From positions 2,728,001-2,792,000 of the forward strand of contig NZ_JACHBR010000001.1 in NCBI RefSeq assembly GCF_014200435.1: a DNA stretch of 64,000 nt. The letters run 5' to 3'. The position numbers and the translations under genes are program-made. Below are positions 1-10,644 of the stretch, piece after piece. The notes below the pieces were generated by a model that worked only from the letters and a program-made list of their open reading frames with translations, searched no databases and had not been told where the DNA came from. The stretch comes from Sphaerisporangium krabiense (GTDB lineage: Bacteria > Actinomycetota > Actinomycetes > Streptosporangiales > Streptosporangiaceae). Every line of letters begins with the position of its first letter. Position 1 is the first letter of the stretch.

Positions 1-527
1 AGCGTGTCGACGCCGAGCCCCCGCGAGACGTGCTCGTGCAGCACCGGGACGGCCAGCGCCATCGCGGTGAGCACGGTCGCGCGGGAACGGCGGTCCGCCG
101 TGAAGGTGACGTCACCGGTCTCCTCGAAGGTGGCGAGCCACCCTTCGGTCATCTCGACCATCTGGTCGAACAGCGCCGCGGCGGATCCGTCGGCCAGCTC
201 TCGCGCCAGGTACCGCTGGTAGGGGATCAGGGCGGCGCGCGCGGCGGCGATGTGGTCGATGTCGCCGAACGTGCCGTTCCTGAGCCCTTCGCGGGCCTGG
301 TCGTTCAGTTGCCGGACCGTCTGGGCCATGTAGTCGTCGCACGCCTCGCGCAGCGCCTGTTTGGAGCCGAAATGGTGGCGTACCAGACCTGAGGAGACTC
401 CTGCGGTCTTGGCGATCCCGCGGATGGTCGCCCTCTCGAATCCGTGCTCTCCGAAGTGCAGCAGCGCCGCGTCTCGGATGCGGGCACGGGCGGTGAGGTC
501 CTCGGGGTTCGGCTGGGTCGTCGCCAC
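1..527 (-). CDS. TetR-family regulator, 3' end cut by the window edge
   Basis: The reading frame starts with GTG at 527, preceded by the purine-rich AGGAAGAGAG, and runs off the left edge after about 175 codons. An N-terminal TetR helix-turn-helix is visible at about residues 17-60 (ATIRGIAKTAGVSSGLVRHH followed by FGSKQALREA), then a helical ligand-binding region. It should be a DNA-binding repressor of itself and a neighbour. Two GTGTAG-based inverted repeats lie immediately upstream (549-598), the classical place for TetR autoregulation. The effector and the gene beyond the edge cannot be seen. The family call is secure; targets are inferred. Confidence 0.9.
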   Translation of the reverse strand, partial: MATTQPNPEDLTARARIRDAALLHFGEHGFERATIRGIAKTAGVSSGLVRHHFGSKQALREACDDYMAQTVRQLNDQAREGLRNGTFGDIDHIAAARAALIPYQRYLARELADGSAAALFDQMVEMTEGWLATFEETGDVTFTADRRSRATVLTAMALAVPVLHEHVSRGLGVDT

Positions 528-548
528 GATCTCTCTTCCTGTCCAGGC

Positions 549-598
549 GTGTAGCCGACTACACCTGCGTGCAGCAAGCTATACGCGCGTGTAGTCGG
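549..598. promoter_or_regulatory. Putative TetR operators
   Basis: GTGTAG-CCGA-CTACAC (549-564) is a 6-bp inverted repeat with a 4-nt centre. The right part, CCGACTACAC (555-564), is repeated inverted as GTGTAGTCGG at 589-598. Both lie just upstream of the minus-strand TetR gene that starts at 527, so they probably bind that regulator. Confidence 0.6.
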
Positions 599-744
599 TG
601 TCCAGGTTTCCCTACGCGTTCTTGACGCCAAGGCTCTCACCTCGGCGCGGAGCGTCCCGATGGCCGCGGGGAAAGCTGACGGATCCTGACGGGTACGGGC
701 GGTAGCGTCGCCGTGCACTCTCGAACGGGAAGCAGGTGAGATCG

Positions 745-1275
745 ATGCGCTACGTGGCGCTGCTGCGCGGCATCAACGTCAGCCCCCGCACCCAGATCGC
801 CATGGCGGATCTCCGGGCGCTGCTGGAGGGCCTCGGGTACGGCGATGTCCGCACGCACCTGCGGAGCGGGAACGCCCTGTTCACGGCCGGCGCGGACGAT
901 CCCGCCGGCATCGCCGGCCGTATCCGGCGCCGATGCGCCGAGAAACTGGGCGTCGGGCCCGCGGTCATCCTGCGGACGGTGCCGGAGCTGCGCGCCGTCG
1001 TCGAGGAGAATCCCCTGGAGATCCGGGACCCGGCGAGGTTCATGGTGGCGTTCCAGGCCGAGGTCCCCGATCGGGGCGTCGTGGACGGCATCGACCCGGC
1101 GCTCTACGCGCCGGAGGAGGTCGCGATCGGCAGGCGGGAGCTGTACATGTACTTCCCCGACGGCCTCAGGCGGACCAAGCTGCCGGCCCTGCTGGAGGAG
1201 CGGTCCGGCGTCCTCGCCACCATGCGCAACTGGAACACGGTCACGCGGCTGCTCGAACTCGGCGAAGGCCCATGA
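745..1275 (+). CDS. DUF1697 family protein
   Basis: The protein has 176 residues from ATG 745, beginning MRYVALLRGINV, the hallmark start of DUF1697 proteins. A GTG three codons upstream (736) is possible, but the family start and the AGCAGG motif at 731-736 favour the ATG. DUF1697 members are small cytoplasmic proteins of about 175-180 residues with no established activity; this one is full length. The stop codon overlaps the start of the truncated Rossmann ORF (ATGA at 1272-1275), so the two were translationally coupled. No function is assigned. Confidence 0.85.
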   Translation: MRYVALLRGINVSPRTQIAMADLRALLEGLGYGDVRTHLRSGNALFTAGADDPAGIAGRIRRRCAEKLGVGPAVILRTVPELRAVVEENPLEIRDPARFMVAFQAEVPDRGVVDGIDPALYAPEEVAIGRRELYMYFPDGLRRTKLPALLEERSGVLATMRNWNTVTRLLELGEGP

Positions 1276-1451
1276 CCGTTCTTGTGAGCGGGGCGACGGC
1301 CACCGTCGGACGCCATGTGGCGGACGAGCTGATCAGAGCCGGACGACAGGTGCGCGTCCGAGCACGCCGATCGCTTCCGGGCCGACCGGGCGGTGACAGG
1401 TCGCGGGTGAGGGCGGCTTTTGTGCGGGGGCATTTCGGTGACCCGGCCTGA
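1272..1451 (+). pseudogene. Truncated NmrA/SDR-like Rossmann gene
   Basis: ATG 1272 overlaps the preceding stop. The 59-residue product opens with TVLVSGATATVGRHV, a GxxxxxG nucleotide-binding motif of NmrA-type NAD(P)-binding reductases, which are normally about 280 residues. Resemblance is lost after about 35 residues and the frame stops at 1451, directly in the first arm of a strong hairpin. I read it as a remnant left by an internal deletion rather than a functional mini-protein. Confidence 0.6.
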
Positions 1452-1485
1452 TCCGGCCTTTTCTGTGAAGAAGGGCCGGATCAGG
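1447..1485 (+). terminator. Intrinsic terminator hairpin
   Basis: CCTGATCCGGCC (1447-1458) and GGCCGGATCAGG (1474-1485) form a perfect 12-bp stem with a 15-nt loop. It ends the DUF1697/remnant unit and separates it from the convergent secreted-protein gene. There is no long U tract, as is usual in GC-rich actinomycetes. Confidence 0.75.
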
Positions 1486-1499
1486 GGAACGCGGGATGT

Positions 1500-1880
1500 T
1501 CAGCCCCCAGTGGTGTTCTTGCGGATATGCGGTACGTTCTGTCGTATCTTGATGTTACAGACGCGGTGCCTTCTCTTGCAGTTGGCTATTCCTATCGCCG
1601 AGTTCCCGTGCTGCAGCTCGATCGACAGGCTCTGAGTGCCGATGTTGTAGTTCGGACTGCTCGTTTCCAGGATGGCGGAGATGTATCTGCCGTTCCCCAC
1701 CCTGCTTATACGGTTGTAGGAGCCTCTCCCGTGATCATCTGAAACGGTGATCGTGGGAGAGGCCGCCTCGGCCGGCGACGCCGCGACGGCCCCGGCGAGA
1801 CCGAGGACGATCACGGTGGCCATGAGCCGTGTCACGGCTCCCGTCAGGTATACGAGCGGATGGTCCGCGCGGTGACTCAT
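1500..1880 (-). CDS. Small secreted protein of unknown function
   Basis: From ATG 1880 (GGCAGGTG upstream) the 126-residue product has a basic N-terminus, a hydrophobic run around residues 10-30 (TRLMATVIVLGLAGAVAA) and an AEA cleavage-like site, so it should be exported by Sec. The mature part of about 90 residues is polar, with a basic CKRRHRVC motif near the C-terminus where two cysteines could form a disulfide. Longer N-terminal extensions in the same frame look non-coding (Arg-rich). I do not recognise a family. The basic tail could suggest an antimicrobial or surface peptide, but that is speculation. Confidence 0.6.
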   Translation of the reverse strand: MSHRADHPLVYLTGAVTRLMATVIVLGLAGAVAASPAEAASPTITVSDDHGRGSYNRISRVGNGRYISAILETSSPNYNIGTQSLSIELQHGNSAIGIANCKRRHRVCNIKIRQNVPHIRKNTTGG

Positions 1881-4713
<2,833 letters not shown>

Positions 4714-4717
4714 GAGA

Positions 4718-5095
4718 TCAGGAAAGGGCTCGGGTGTCGTAGGACTCCCGGGCGTGGAGCAGCTCGGACAGGTGCTCGCGATTCCAGGCGCATCCTGCCG
4801 CCATGGGCACCAGGAGGGACCGGCCGAGGGGCGTCAGCTCGTACTCCACACGCGGCGGGATCTCGTCGAACGCCGTGCGGGTGATCATGCCGTCGCGCTC
4901 CATGGAGCGCAGGGACTCGGCCAGGACCTTCGGCGTGATGCCGCGCAGCGGAACGCGCAGCTCGGAGAATCGCCGGGGGCCGTCCTTCAGGCAGTGAATG
5001 ATCTTCGCGGTCCACTTGCCGCCGACCATGAGCGGGGTGAACGGGGCGCATCCGGCGAACATCTCAGCGTCAAGAGGCTCCGGCACGCGAACCAC
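4718..5095 (-). CDS. HxlR-family transcriptional regulator
   Basis: A 125-residue winged-helix protein. The core GGKWTAKIIHCLKDGPRRFS, followed by ITPKVLAESLRSMERDGMI, is diagnostic of HxlR proteins. A cysteine near the N-terminus (FAGCAPF) sits where several HxlR sensors carry their redox or aldehyde-reactive Cys. The start is GTG 5095, with an alternative in-frame GTG at 5086. It is divergent from an NAD(P)-binding reductase gene at 5196, the standard regulator/target layout. It ends 5 nt from the convergent geosmin synthase stop. Confidence 0.9.
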   Translation of the reverse strand: MVRVPEPLDAEMFAGCAPFTPLMVGGKWTAKIIHCLKDGPRRFSELRVPLRGITPKVLAESLRSMERDGMITRTAFDEIPPRVEYELTPLGRSLLVPMAAGCAWNREHLSELLHARESYDTRALS

Positions 5096-5149
5096 CCTAC
5101 GCAGGTACCGTTGCGGAAACCAATGCCCCCACGGCTACCGTCTGCCGCA

Positions 5150-5173
5150 CCGGACCGCACAACGACGGTCCGG
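5150..5173. promoter_or_regulatory. Inverted repeat between HxlR and reductase genes
   Basis: CCGGACCG (5150-5157) and CGGTCCGG (5166-5173) are perfect 8-bp arms around an 8-nt centre. They lie 11 nt upstream of the reductase RBS (AGGAGA, 5185-5190). This could be the HxlR operator or an mRNA hairpin. Confidence 0.4.
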
Positions 5174-5195
5174 CCCGGATCGGCAGGAGAGTCCC

Positions 5196-6026
5196 ATGAG
5201 CGAAATCAGCAGAGCACCCGAGACCACGGACCAGGGCGAACCTCGCGGGGTCGGGGGCCAGGCGGGATCCGGCGAGGCGGGGGAGCAGGACGGAGGCCGC
5301 GAAGCCAGGGGACGGCACGGAAGTAGCGCTCCCGACGCGGCGGGGTCGGGTGAGGCGGGTGTGCGGCGGAGTGTGGTGGTGTTCGGGGCCGGAGGGCGGG
5401 CGGGCCGGCGTGCGGTCGCGGAGGCCGTCGCACGCGGGCATCGCGTCACCGCCGTCGTCCGTGACCCGGACCGCTACCGTGCGGCACACGGTGAGCCGGA
5501 CGCGGGCGTGTCGCTGGTGGCGGGCAACGTGACGGACGCCGGGAGCGTGGCGGCGGTCGCGGCCGGGCACGACGCCGCCGTCAACGCCGCGGCCCGCATG
5601 GACGTGCCCGCGCCGGAGTTCTTCGGCGCCGCCGCGCGCGCCCTGCTGACCGGCCTGGAACGGGCGGGGGTGCCGCGGCTGGTCATGGTCGGCATCGGCA
5701 CGACGCTGGAGACCGCGCCCGGCGTCCGCGTGATGGACGCGCCCGGCTTTCCCGAGGAGGCGCGGAACTTCTCCGAGGGGCACGCGGCCGAGCTGGCGAT
5801 CTTCGAGGCGGAGGGAGGCGGGGTCGACTGGGTCATGATCGTGCCACCACCGACCCTGCTGGACGACGAGGCTCCCCGGACCGGCCGTTACCGAACCGGC
5901 GGCGACCAGGTGCTGCCCACGACCGAGGACACGGGCACGTTGTCCTACGCCGACCTCGCGGTGGCCCTGATCGACGAGGCCGACAACCCGAAGCACCACC
6001 ACCGCCAGATCGCCGTGGCCCCGTAG
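5196..6026 (+). CDS. NAD(P)-binding reductase (NmrA/atypical SDR)
   Basis: ATG 5196 follows AGGAGAGTCCC. The 276-residue product has about 55 disordered Gly/Glu-rich residues, then SVVVFGAGGRAGRRAVAEAV, a Rossmann GxGGxxG motif, and an SDR-like sheet pattern (VTAVVRDP, VSLVAGNVTD, PRLVMVGIGT). The catalytic YxxxK of classical SDRs is not seen, so it belongs to the atypical NmrA-like branch of NAD(P)H-dependent reductases or sensors. Divergence from the HxlR gene suggests induction by a reactive small molecule. The long hydrophilic N-terminal extension is unusual for the family. Confidence 0.8.
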   Translation: MSEISRAPETTDQGEPRGVGGQAGSGEAGEQDGGREARGRHGSSAPDAAGSGEAGVRRSVVVFGAGGRAGRRAVAEAVARGHRVTAVVRDPDRYRAAHGEPDAGVSLVAGNVTDAGSVAAVAAGHDAAVNAAARMDVPAPEFFGAAARALLTGLERAGVPRLVMVGIGTTLETAPGVRVMDAPGFPEEARNFSEGHAAELAIFEAEGGGVDWVMIVPPPTLLDDEAPRTGRYRTGGDQVLPTTEDTGTLSYADLAVALIDEADNPKHHHRQIAVAP

Positions 6027-6143
6027 CCCGCTGTTCCCCATCCGTGAAACGCCCCCGCGACGCTCAGCTCGCGCGTTTCCCACGCGATGGGGCCGTCGTG
6101 CTCATCGAACCAGCGGAGCGGTTGTACGGACAGCACCCCAAGG

Positions 6144-6220
6144 AGAGCGGTGCTCTTGATAAGGATCACCTCTCCGTGAGAGCATTGCTCTCATAAAAGA
6201 GCAAAGATCTCTATAAAGAG
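6144..6220. promoter_or_regulatory. Operator cluster upstream of MBL hydrolase
   Basis: TGAGAGC-ATT-GCTCTCA (6177-6193) is a perfect palindrome with 7-bp arms. AGAGC-GGT-GCTCT (6144-6156) is a second, shorter copy, and AAGAGCA/AAAGAGCA half-sites follow at about 6196-6221. This arrangement is typical of cooperative TetR/MarR-type binding. The region overlaps the likely promoter of the gene at 6280 and shares its core with a site at 57971. Confidence 0.6.
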
Positions 6221-6279
6221 CATCATCCGGCCGGGACTCTCCGCAGTGAGAGCCATTGACCTCAAACCTTGGGAAGCTC

Positions 6280-6987
6280 ATGAAGCTCGCACCCCACCTG
6301 CACCGCCTCGGTAACGATGTCGTGGCGTGCTACCTCATCGACACCGACGAGGGCATCACCCTGATCGACGCGGGGCTGCCCGGCCACTGGCGGGATCTGC
6401 AGGTCGAACTGCGGTCTTTGGGCAAATCCGTCGACGACATCCGCGGACTTGTGCTGACCCATGGCGACTCCGATCACATCGGCTTCGCCGAACGCCTGCG
6501 AAGCGAACACGGCGTTCCGGTGTTCGTGCATGCCGCCGACGCGGTCCGCACCCGCACAGGGGAGAAGCCCAAGACCGCGGTGGGCCCCATGCGTCTCGGC
6601 CCGACGCTCGGGTTCTTCGGTTACTCCATCCGCAAGAACGGCCTGCGCACCCGCTACGTCGCCGAAGTCACCGAGATCGGCGACGGCGACGTGCTGGACC
6701 TGCCGGGGAAGCCGGTGATCGTGGGCATGCCAGGGCACTCACCGGGCAGCGTGGCGGTGCACGTCCCCGTCGCCGACGCGGTCTTCGTCGGTGACGCCCT
6801 GACCACGCGGCACGTCCTCACGGGACGTTCGGGCCCGCAGCCCGCGCCCTTCACCGACGACCCGGCGACAGCCCTGTCCTCCCTGGACCGGCTCGCCGGC
6901 CTGTCGGCGTCCTGGGTGCTTCCGGGCCACGGCGCCCCCTGGCGCACCTCGCCGGCCGAGGTGAGCGAGGCGGTCAGAAAGGGCTAG
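6280..6987 (+). CDS. MBL-fold metallo-hydrolase
   Basis: A 235-residue metallo-beta-lactamase-fold protein. THGDSDHIG (about residues 60-68) is the THxDxDH metal motif, followed by PGHSPGS and VFVGDAL (second-sphere His/Asp) and LPGHG near the C-terminus. All ligands for a binuclear zinc site are present. Start ATG 6280 gives the usual family N-terminus (MKLAPHLHRLG) with GGGAAG close upstream; TTG 6256 is an alternative. The substrate is unknown: glyoxalase II-like thioesters, lactones and others are possible. It lies behind a strong palindromic operator and converges on the LysR gene. Confidence 0.9.
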   Translation: MKLAPHLHRLGNDVVACYLIDTDEGITLIDAGLPGHWRDLQVELRSLGKSVDDIRGLVLTHGDSDHIGFAERLRSEHGVPVFVHAADAVRTRTGEKPKTAVGPMRLGPTLGFFGYSIRKNGLRTRYVAEVTEIGDGDVLDLPGKPVIVGMPGHSPGSVAVHVPVADAVFVGDALTTRHVLTGRSGPQPAPFTDDPATALSSLDRLAGLSASWVLPGHGAPWRTSPAEVSEAVRKG

Positions 6988-7010
6988 AGCGAGGGCCGGG
7001 CTTTGCGGAC

Positions 7011-7910
7011 TCAGCGGGTCCACAGGGCTTCCTGGGTGGAGCGGACCAGGGCCATCAGTTCGGGGGAGGTGTGGGCGGGGGGCCAGACCAGGCCGAACGT
7101 CAGGCGGAGGTCGTCGGCGTCGAAGGGGACGAAGGTGATGTCGGGCCTGCGGATCGCGGAGATGAGCAGGTGGGGGACCGGCAGAAGGCCGGCGCCCGCG
7201 GCGACGAGGTCCAGGGCGGCGGCGAAGTCGTCGATCTCGTCGGCCACCACGTGGTGCTGGTGCGGGCCGCGCAGCCGGGCGGCGAGCCGTTCCCACATGC
7301 CGCCGGGCGGCCGGTCGCGCGGCATCAGGATCTTGTGGCGGGCCAGGTGGGCGGGGCGCAGCGGCCCGCGTGCCGCGAGCGGGTCGCCCGCGGGCACGGC
7401 CAGGTGGCCGACGGTGACGTGGAACCGGGTGCCCGCCGTCATGCGCAGCGGGAACGGCGAGCCGAGGATCGCCGCCGACACCTCGCCCCGCTCCAGGGCC
7501 GCCGTGGCCGCGCGCCGCCCGAGCGGGGTGAGTTCGACGGCGATCGGCGGCGTGCGCCGGGCGAGCCGCCGCGCCACGCGCGCCGCCAGCACTCCGACCA
7601 ATGGCGCATAAGCCAGACGAATAGCCGGGCGCTCGGGGACGGTGAGCCGCGCCGCCTCGGTGGTGAGCGCGGCCAGGGTGTCCAGGACGGCCTCGGCGTG
7701 CGGCAGCAGCGTCTCGCCCGCGGGGGAGAGCCGTACCTCGCGGCTGGTACGGCCGAACAGGCGTACGCCGAGTCCGCGTTCCAGACGGGATATCGCCTGG
7801 CTGACGGCGGGCTGGGACATGCCGAGCTCGGCGGCGGCCCGCGAGAAGCCGCCGTTGCGCGCCACGCTCACAAAGCAGCGGAGGTCGCGCGGGTGCGGGC
7901 CGTGATCCAT
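7011..7910 (-). CDS. LysR-family transcriptional regulator
   Basis: A 299-residue protein from ATG 7910. The N-terminal HTH (LRCFVSVARNGGFSRAAAEL, then SQPAVSQAISRLE) is typical of LysR and is followed by an alpha/beta effector domain. It is divergent from metE with a 129-bp gap, the arrangement known for metR-metE in proteobacteria. I see neither a clear MetR-type TGAA-N5-TTCA site nor a cobalamin-riboswitch-sized leader in that gap. It may control metE or only itself; the role is open. Confidence 0.9.
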   Translation of the reverse strand: MDHGPHPRDLRCFVSVARNGGFSRAAAELGMSQPAVSQAISRLERGLGVRLFGRTSREVRLSPAGETLLPHAEAVLDTLAALTTEAARLTVPERPAIRLAYAPLVGVLAARVARRLARRTPPIAVELTPLGRRAATAALERGEVSAAILGSPFPLRMTAGTRFHVTVGHLAVPAGDPLAARGPLRPAHLARHKILMPRDRPPGGMWERLAARLRGPHQHHVVADEIDDFAAALDLVAAGAGLLPVPHLLISAIRRPDITFVPFDADDLRLTFGLVWPPAHTSPELMALVRSTQEALWTR

Positions 7911-8039
7911 GCTCCAGTATGAGCCTCCGCACGGCCGGGGACGGGCATCCATCCATAAGCGAACGCAATCGATCGGCCCGGCGCACGGGGAATCAGGGCA
8001 CGATGCCGTCCGACCGATCTTCCGCAGGAAGGAGCCCGC

Positions 8040-10307
8040 ATGCCCGCCGTACGCACCTCTCCGTTCCCCGCCTCGACCGTCCTCGGCTACCCGAGGATCG
8101 GGCCGGACCGGGAGCTGAAACGGGCGCTGGAGCGGTACTGGGACGGCCACGCGACCGCCGACGAGCTGCGGCAGGAGGGCGCGCGCGTCCGCGAGCGGAC
8201 CTGGCGCCGCCTGCGCTCCCTGGGGCTGGACGCGCTCCCGTCCAACACGTTCTCCTACTACGACCAGGTGCTGGACACGGCGGTGGCGCTGGACGCGATC
8301 CCGGACCGGTACCGGGGGGCGTCCCCGCTGGACACCTACTTCGCGATGGCCCGCGGCGCCCCCGACGTCGCGCCGCTGCGGATGACCAAGTGGTTCGACA
8401 CCAACTACCACTACATCGTCCCGGAGATCGGCCCGGACACCGTCTTCCGCCCCGTGCCGGACAAGGCGGTGGCGGAGGTGCGTGAGGCGAAGGCGCTGGG
8501 CCTGGACACACGGCCGGTGCTGATCGGGCCGGTGACGTTCCTGCTGCTGGCCCAGGCGCCGGCGGGCGCCCCGAAGGGGTTCCGTCCCCTGGACCGGCTG
8601 GGCGACGTGCTCGACGTCTACGGGCGCCTGCTCGCGGCGCTCGCCGCCGAGGGCGTGGGCTGGACGCAGCTCGACGAGCCCGCCCTCGTCGCCGACCGCA
8701 CCGGCGCGGAGCTGGACGCGGTCCGGCGGGCGTACGAGTACCTGGGCACCCTGACCACGCGCCCGGGGCTGTTCGTCGCCTCCTACTTCGGCGACCTCGG
8801 CGAGGCTCTGCCGGTGATCGCGCGCACGCCGGTCGAGGCCGTCGGCGTGGACCTCGTGCGCGGCCGCACGCCCGTCCAGGCGCTCGGCGAGGAGCTGGCG
8901 CTCAAGACCGTGGTGGCGGGCGTGGTGTCCGGGCGCGACGTCTGGCGCGCCGGCCGCGAACGGGCGCTGGCCACGCTGCGCGCCCTCCGCGTCCGCGTGG
9001 ACCGGGTCGTGGTGAGCACCTCCTGCTCGCTGCTGCACGTCCCGCACAGCCTGGAACGCGAGACCGGCCTGGACCCGGCGCTGCTGCGGCGGCTGGCGTT
9101 CGCCGACGAGAAGGTCGCCGAGGTGGTCGAGCTGGCCCGCCTGCTGGAGGCCGCCCCCCGCGTCGAGCCGTTCCCCGCGCCGGACGTCCACGGCGACACC
9201 GAGGCCGGCCTCCCCGTCTGGGAGACCCGCTCGCCGTACCCGGTGCGGGCCGCCGCGCAGGCCGGGCGCCTGGGGCTGCCCCCGCTGCCGGTGACCACGA
9301 TCGGCTCCTTCCCGCAGACGGATGAGCTGCGCGCGGCCCGCGCGGCGCTCGCCCGGGGCGAGCTGCCGGTGACCGGCTACGAGGACCGGGTCCGCGTGGA
9401 GATCGAGCGCGCCGTGCGCGTGCAGGAGCGGCTCGGCCTGGACGTCCTGGTGCACGGCGAGCCCGAGCGCAACGACATGGTGCAGTACTTCGCCGAGCAC
9501 CTCGACGGCTTCGCGGTGACCCGCCACGGCTGGGTGCAGTCGTACGGCTCGCGGTGCACGCGCCCGCCGATCCTGCACGGGGACGTCCACCGGCCCGCGC
9601 CGATCACGGTCCGCTGGGCGGAGTACGCGCGGTCGCTGACGGACCGGCCGGTCAAGGGCATGCTGACCGGCCCGGTGACGATCGTGGCCTGGTCGTTCCT
9701 CCGCGACGACCTGCCGCTGCGCGAGGTGATGCTCCAGGTCGCGGACGCGGTGCGCGCCGAGGTCCTCGACCTGGAGGCCGCGGGCGTGCCGGTGATCCAG
9801 GTGGACGAGCCGGCGCTGCGCGAGCTGATGCCGCTGCGCCGGGCCGCGCAGGACGCCTACCTGGCGTGGGCGGTGGCCGCGTACCGGCGGGCGACCTCGG
9901 GCGCGGGGGACCGGACGCAGATCCACACGCACCTCTGCTACTCCGACGCCGACCAGATCATCGCCGCCGTCGACGCCCTGGACGCGGACGTCACGACCGT
10001 CGAGTCGGCCCGGTCGCACGGCCGCGTCCTGCGGGAGCCCGCGGTGCGCGACTTCGGCCGGGGGCTCGGGCCGGGGGTGTACGACATCCATTCGCCGCGC
10101 GTGCCGGCGGCAGAGGAGGTGGAGGAGCTGCTGGAGGCGGTGCTGCGCGTCCTGCCCGCCGAGCGGGTGTGGGTCAACCCCGACTGCGGCCTGAAGACGC
10201 GCACCTACGAGCAGGTGGAGGCGGCGCTGGCCACCATGGTGGCCGCGACGGGCCGCCTGCGCGAGAGGCTCGCGCGTCAGCCCTCGTCTTCGTCGTCGTC
10301 GGTGTAG
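8040..10307 (+). CDS. metE: Cobalamin-independent methionine synthase
   Basis: A 755-residue two-barrel enzyme that transfers the methyl group of 5-methyltetrahydropteroyl-triglutamate to homocysteine in the cytosol, the last step of methionine synthesis. The N-terminal part has the ASTVLGYPRIG motif. The C-terminal part has TTIGSFPQT and the zinc ligands in IHTHLCYSD (His-x-Cys), ESARS (Glu) and VNPDCGLKTR (Cys). The SD AGGAAGGA is well placed before ATG 8040. The 3' end overlaps the convergent small gene by 31 bp. The leader is too short for a cobalamin riboswitch, so control may come from the divergent LysR protein. Confidence 0.97.
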   Translation: MPAVRTSPFPASTVLGYPRIGPDRELKRALERYWDGHATADELRQEGARVRERTWRRLRSLGLDALPSNTFSYYDQVLDTAVALDAIPDRYRGASPLDTYFAMARGAPDVAPLRMTKWFDTNYHYIVPEIGPDTVFRPVPDKAVAEVREAKALGLDTRPVLIGPVTFLLLAQAPAGAPKGFRPLDRLGDVLDVYGRLLAALAAEGVGWTQLDEPALVADRTGAELDAVRRAYEYLGTLTTRPGLFVASYFGDLGEALPVIARTPVEAVGVDLVRGRTPVQALGEELALKTVVAGVVSGRDVWRAGRERALATLRALRVRVDRVVVSTSCSLLHVPHSLERETGLDPALLRRLAFADEKVAEVVELARLLEAAPRVEPFPAPDVHGDTEAGLPVWETRSPYPVRAAAQAGRLGLPPLPVTTIGSFPQTDELRAARAALARGELPVTGYEDRVRVEIERAVRVQERLGLDVLVHGEPERNDMVQYFAEHLDGFAVTRHGWVQSYGSRCTRPPILHGDVHRPAPITVRWAEYARSLTDRPVKGMLTGPVTIVAWSFLRDDLPLREVMLQVADAVRAEVLDLEAAGVPVIQVDEPALRELMPLRRAAQDAYLAWAVAAYRRATSGAGDRTQIHTHLCYSDADQIIAAVDALDADVTTVESARSHGRVLREPAVRDFGRGLGPGVYDIHSPRVPAAEEVEELLEAVLRVLPAERVWVNPDCGLKTRTYEQVEAALATMVAATGRLRERLARQPSSSSSSV

Positions 10308-10534
10308 GCGTCGAGGAGTTCCCGGCGCAGCAGGTCGGTGCGGACCATCAGCGCGCCGAGGAGCTCCTCGTCGTTCAGCCCGTCCGTGCGCCGGAACGCC
10401 CACGAGGAGCGGCCCTCGTCGTCGAAGCACTTGACGAGGATGATCGCCCCCAGCGCCGTCCACCCGTCGGGGAGCGGCGAGACAGTGAGCCCCGACAAGG
10501 CATCGCCCACCGGGACGTAATCGTCGTCTTCCAC
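10277..10534 (-). CDS. Small acidic protein of unknown function
   Basis: An 85-residue product from GTG 10534, with GGGAGAAG correctly spaced upstream. It is strongly acidic at both ends (MEDDD and DDDEDEG) with a central IILVKCFDDEGRSSWAFRRT. The composition and SD argue for a real gene. Its C-terminal coding end overlaps the metE 3' end on the other strand. Similar small acidic proteins of unknown role are common in actinomycetes; I cannot name a family. Confidence 0.7.
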   Translation of the reverse strand: MEDDDYVPVGDALSGLTVSPLPDGWTALGAIILVKCFDDEGRSSWAFRRTDGLNDEELLGALMVRTDLLRRELLDAYTDDDEDEG

Positions 10535-10644
10535 CGTCGCTTCTCCCAGAGTCCGCAGGTCGAAGACCTACTTTATGGTCACAGGATCTCCGCGCGCGCG
10601 TCCGGGCCCACGTCAGGGGCCTGATTCGCCGATAAGATCGGCTC

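Noticed and set aside
5945..6169. 74-codon minus-strand frame upstream of the MBL gene
   Set aside because: No SD, no family, and it covers the operator region.
7911..8039. Cobalamin riboswitch before metE
   Set aside because: The gap is only 129 nt and lacks the B12-box core.
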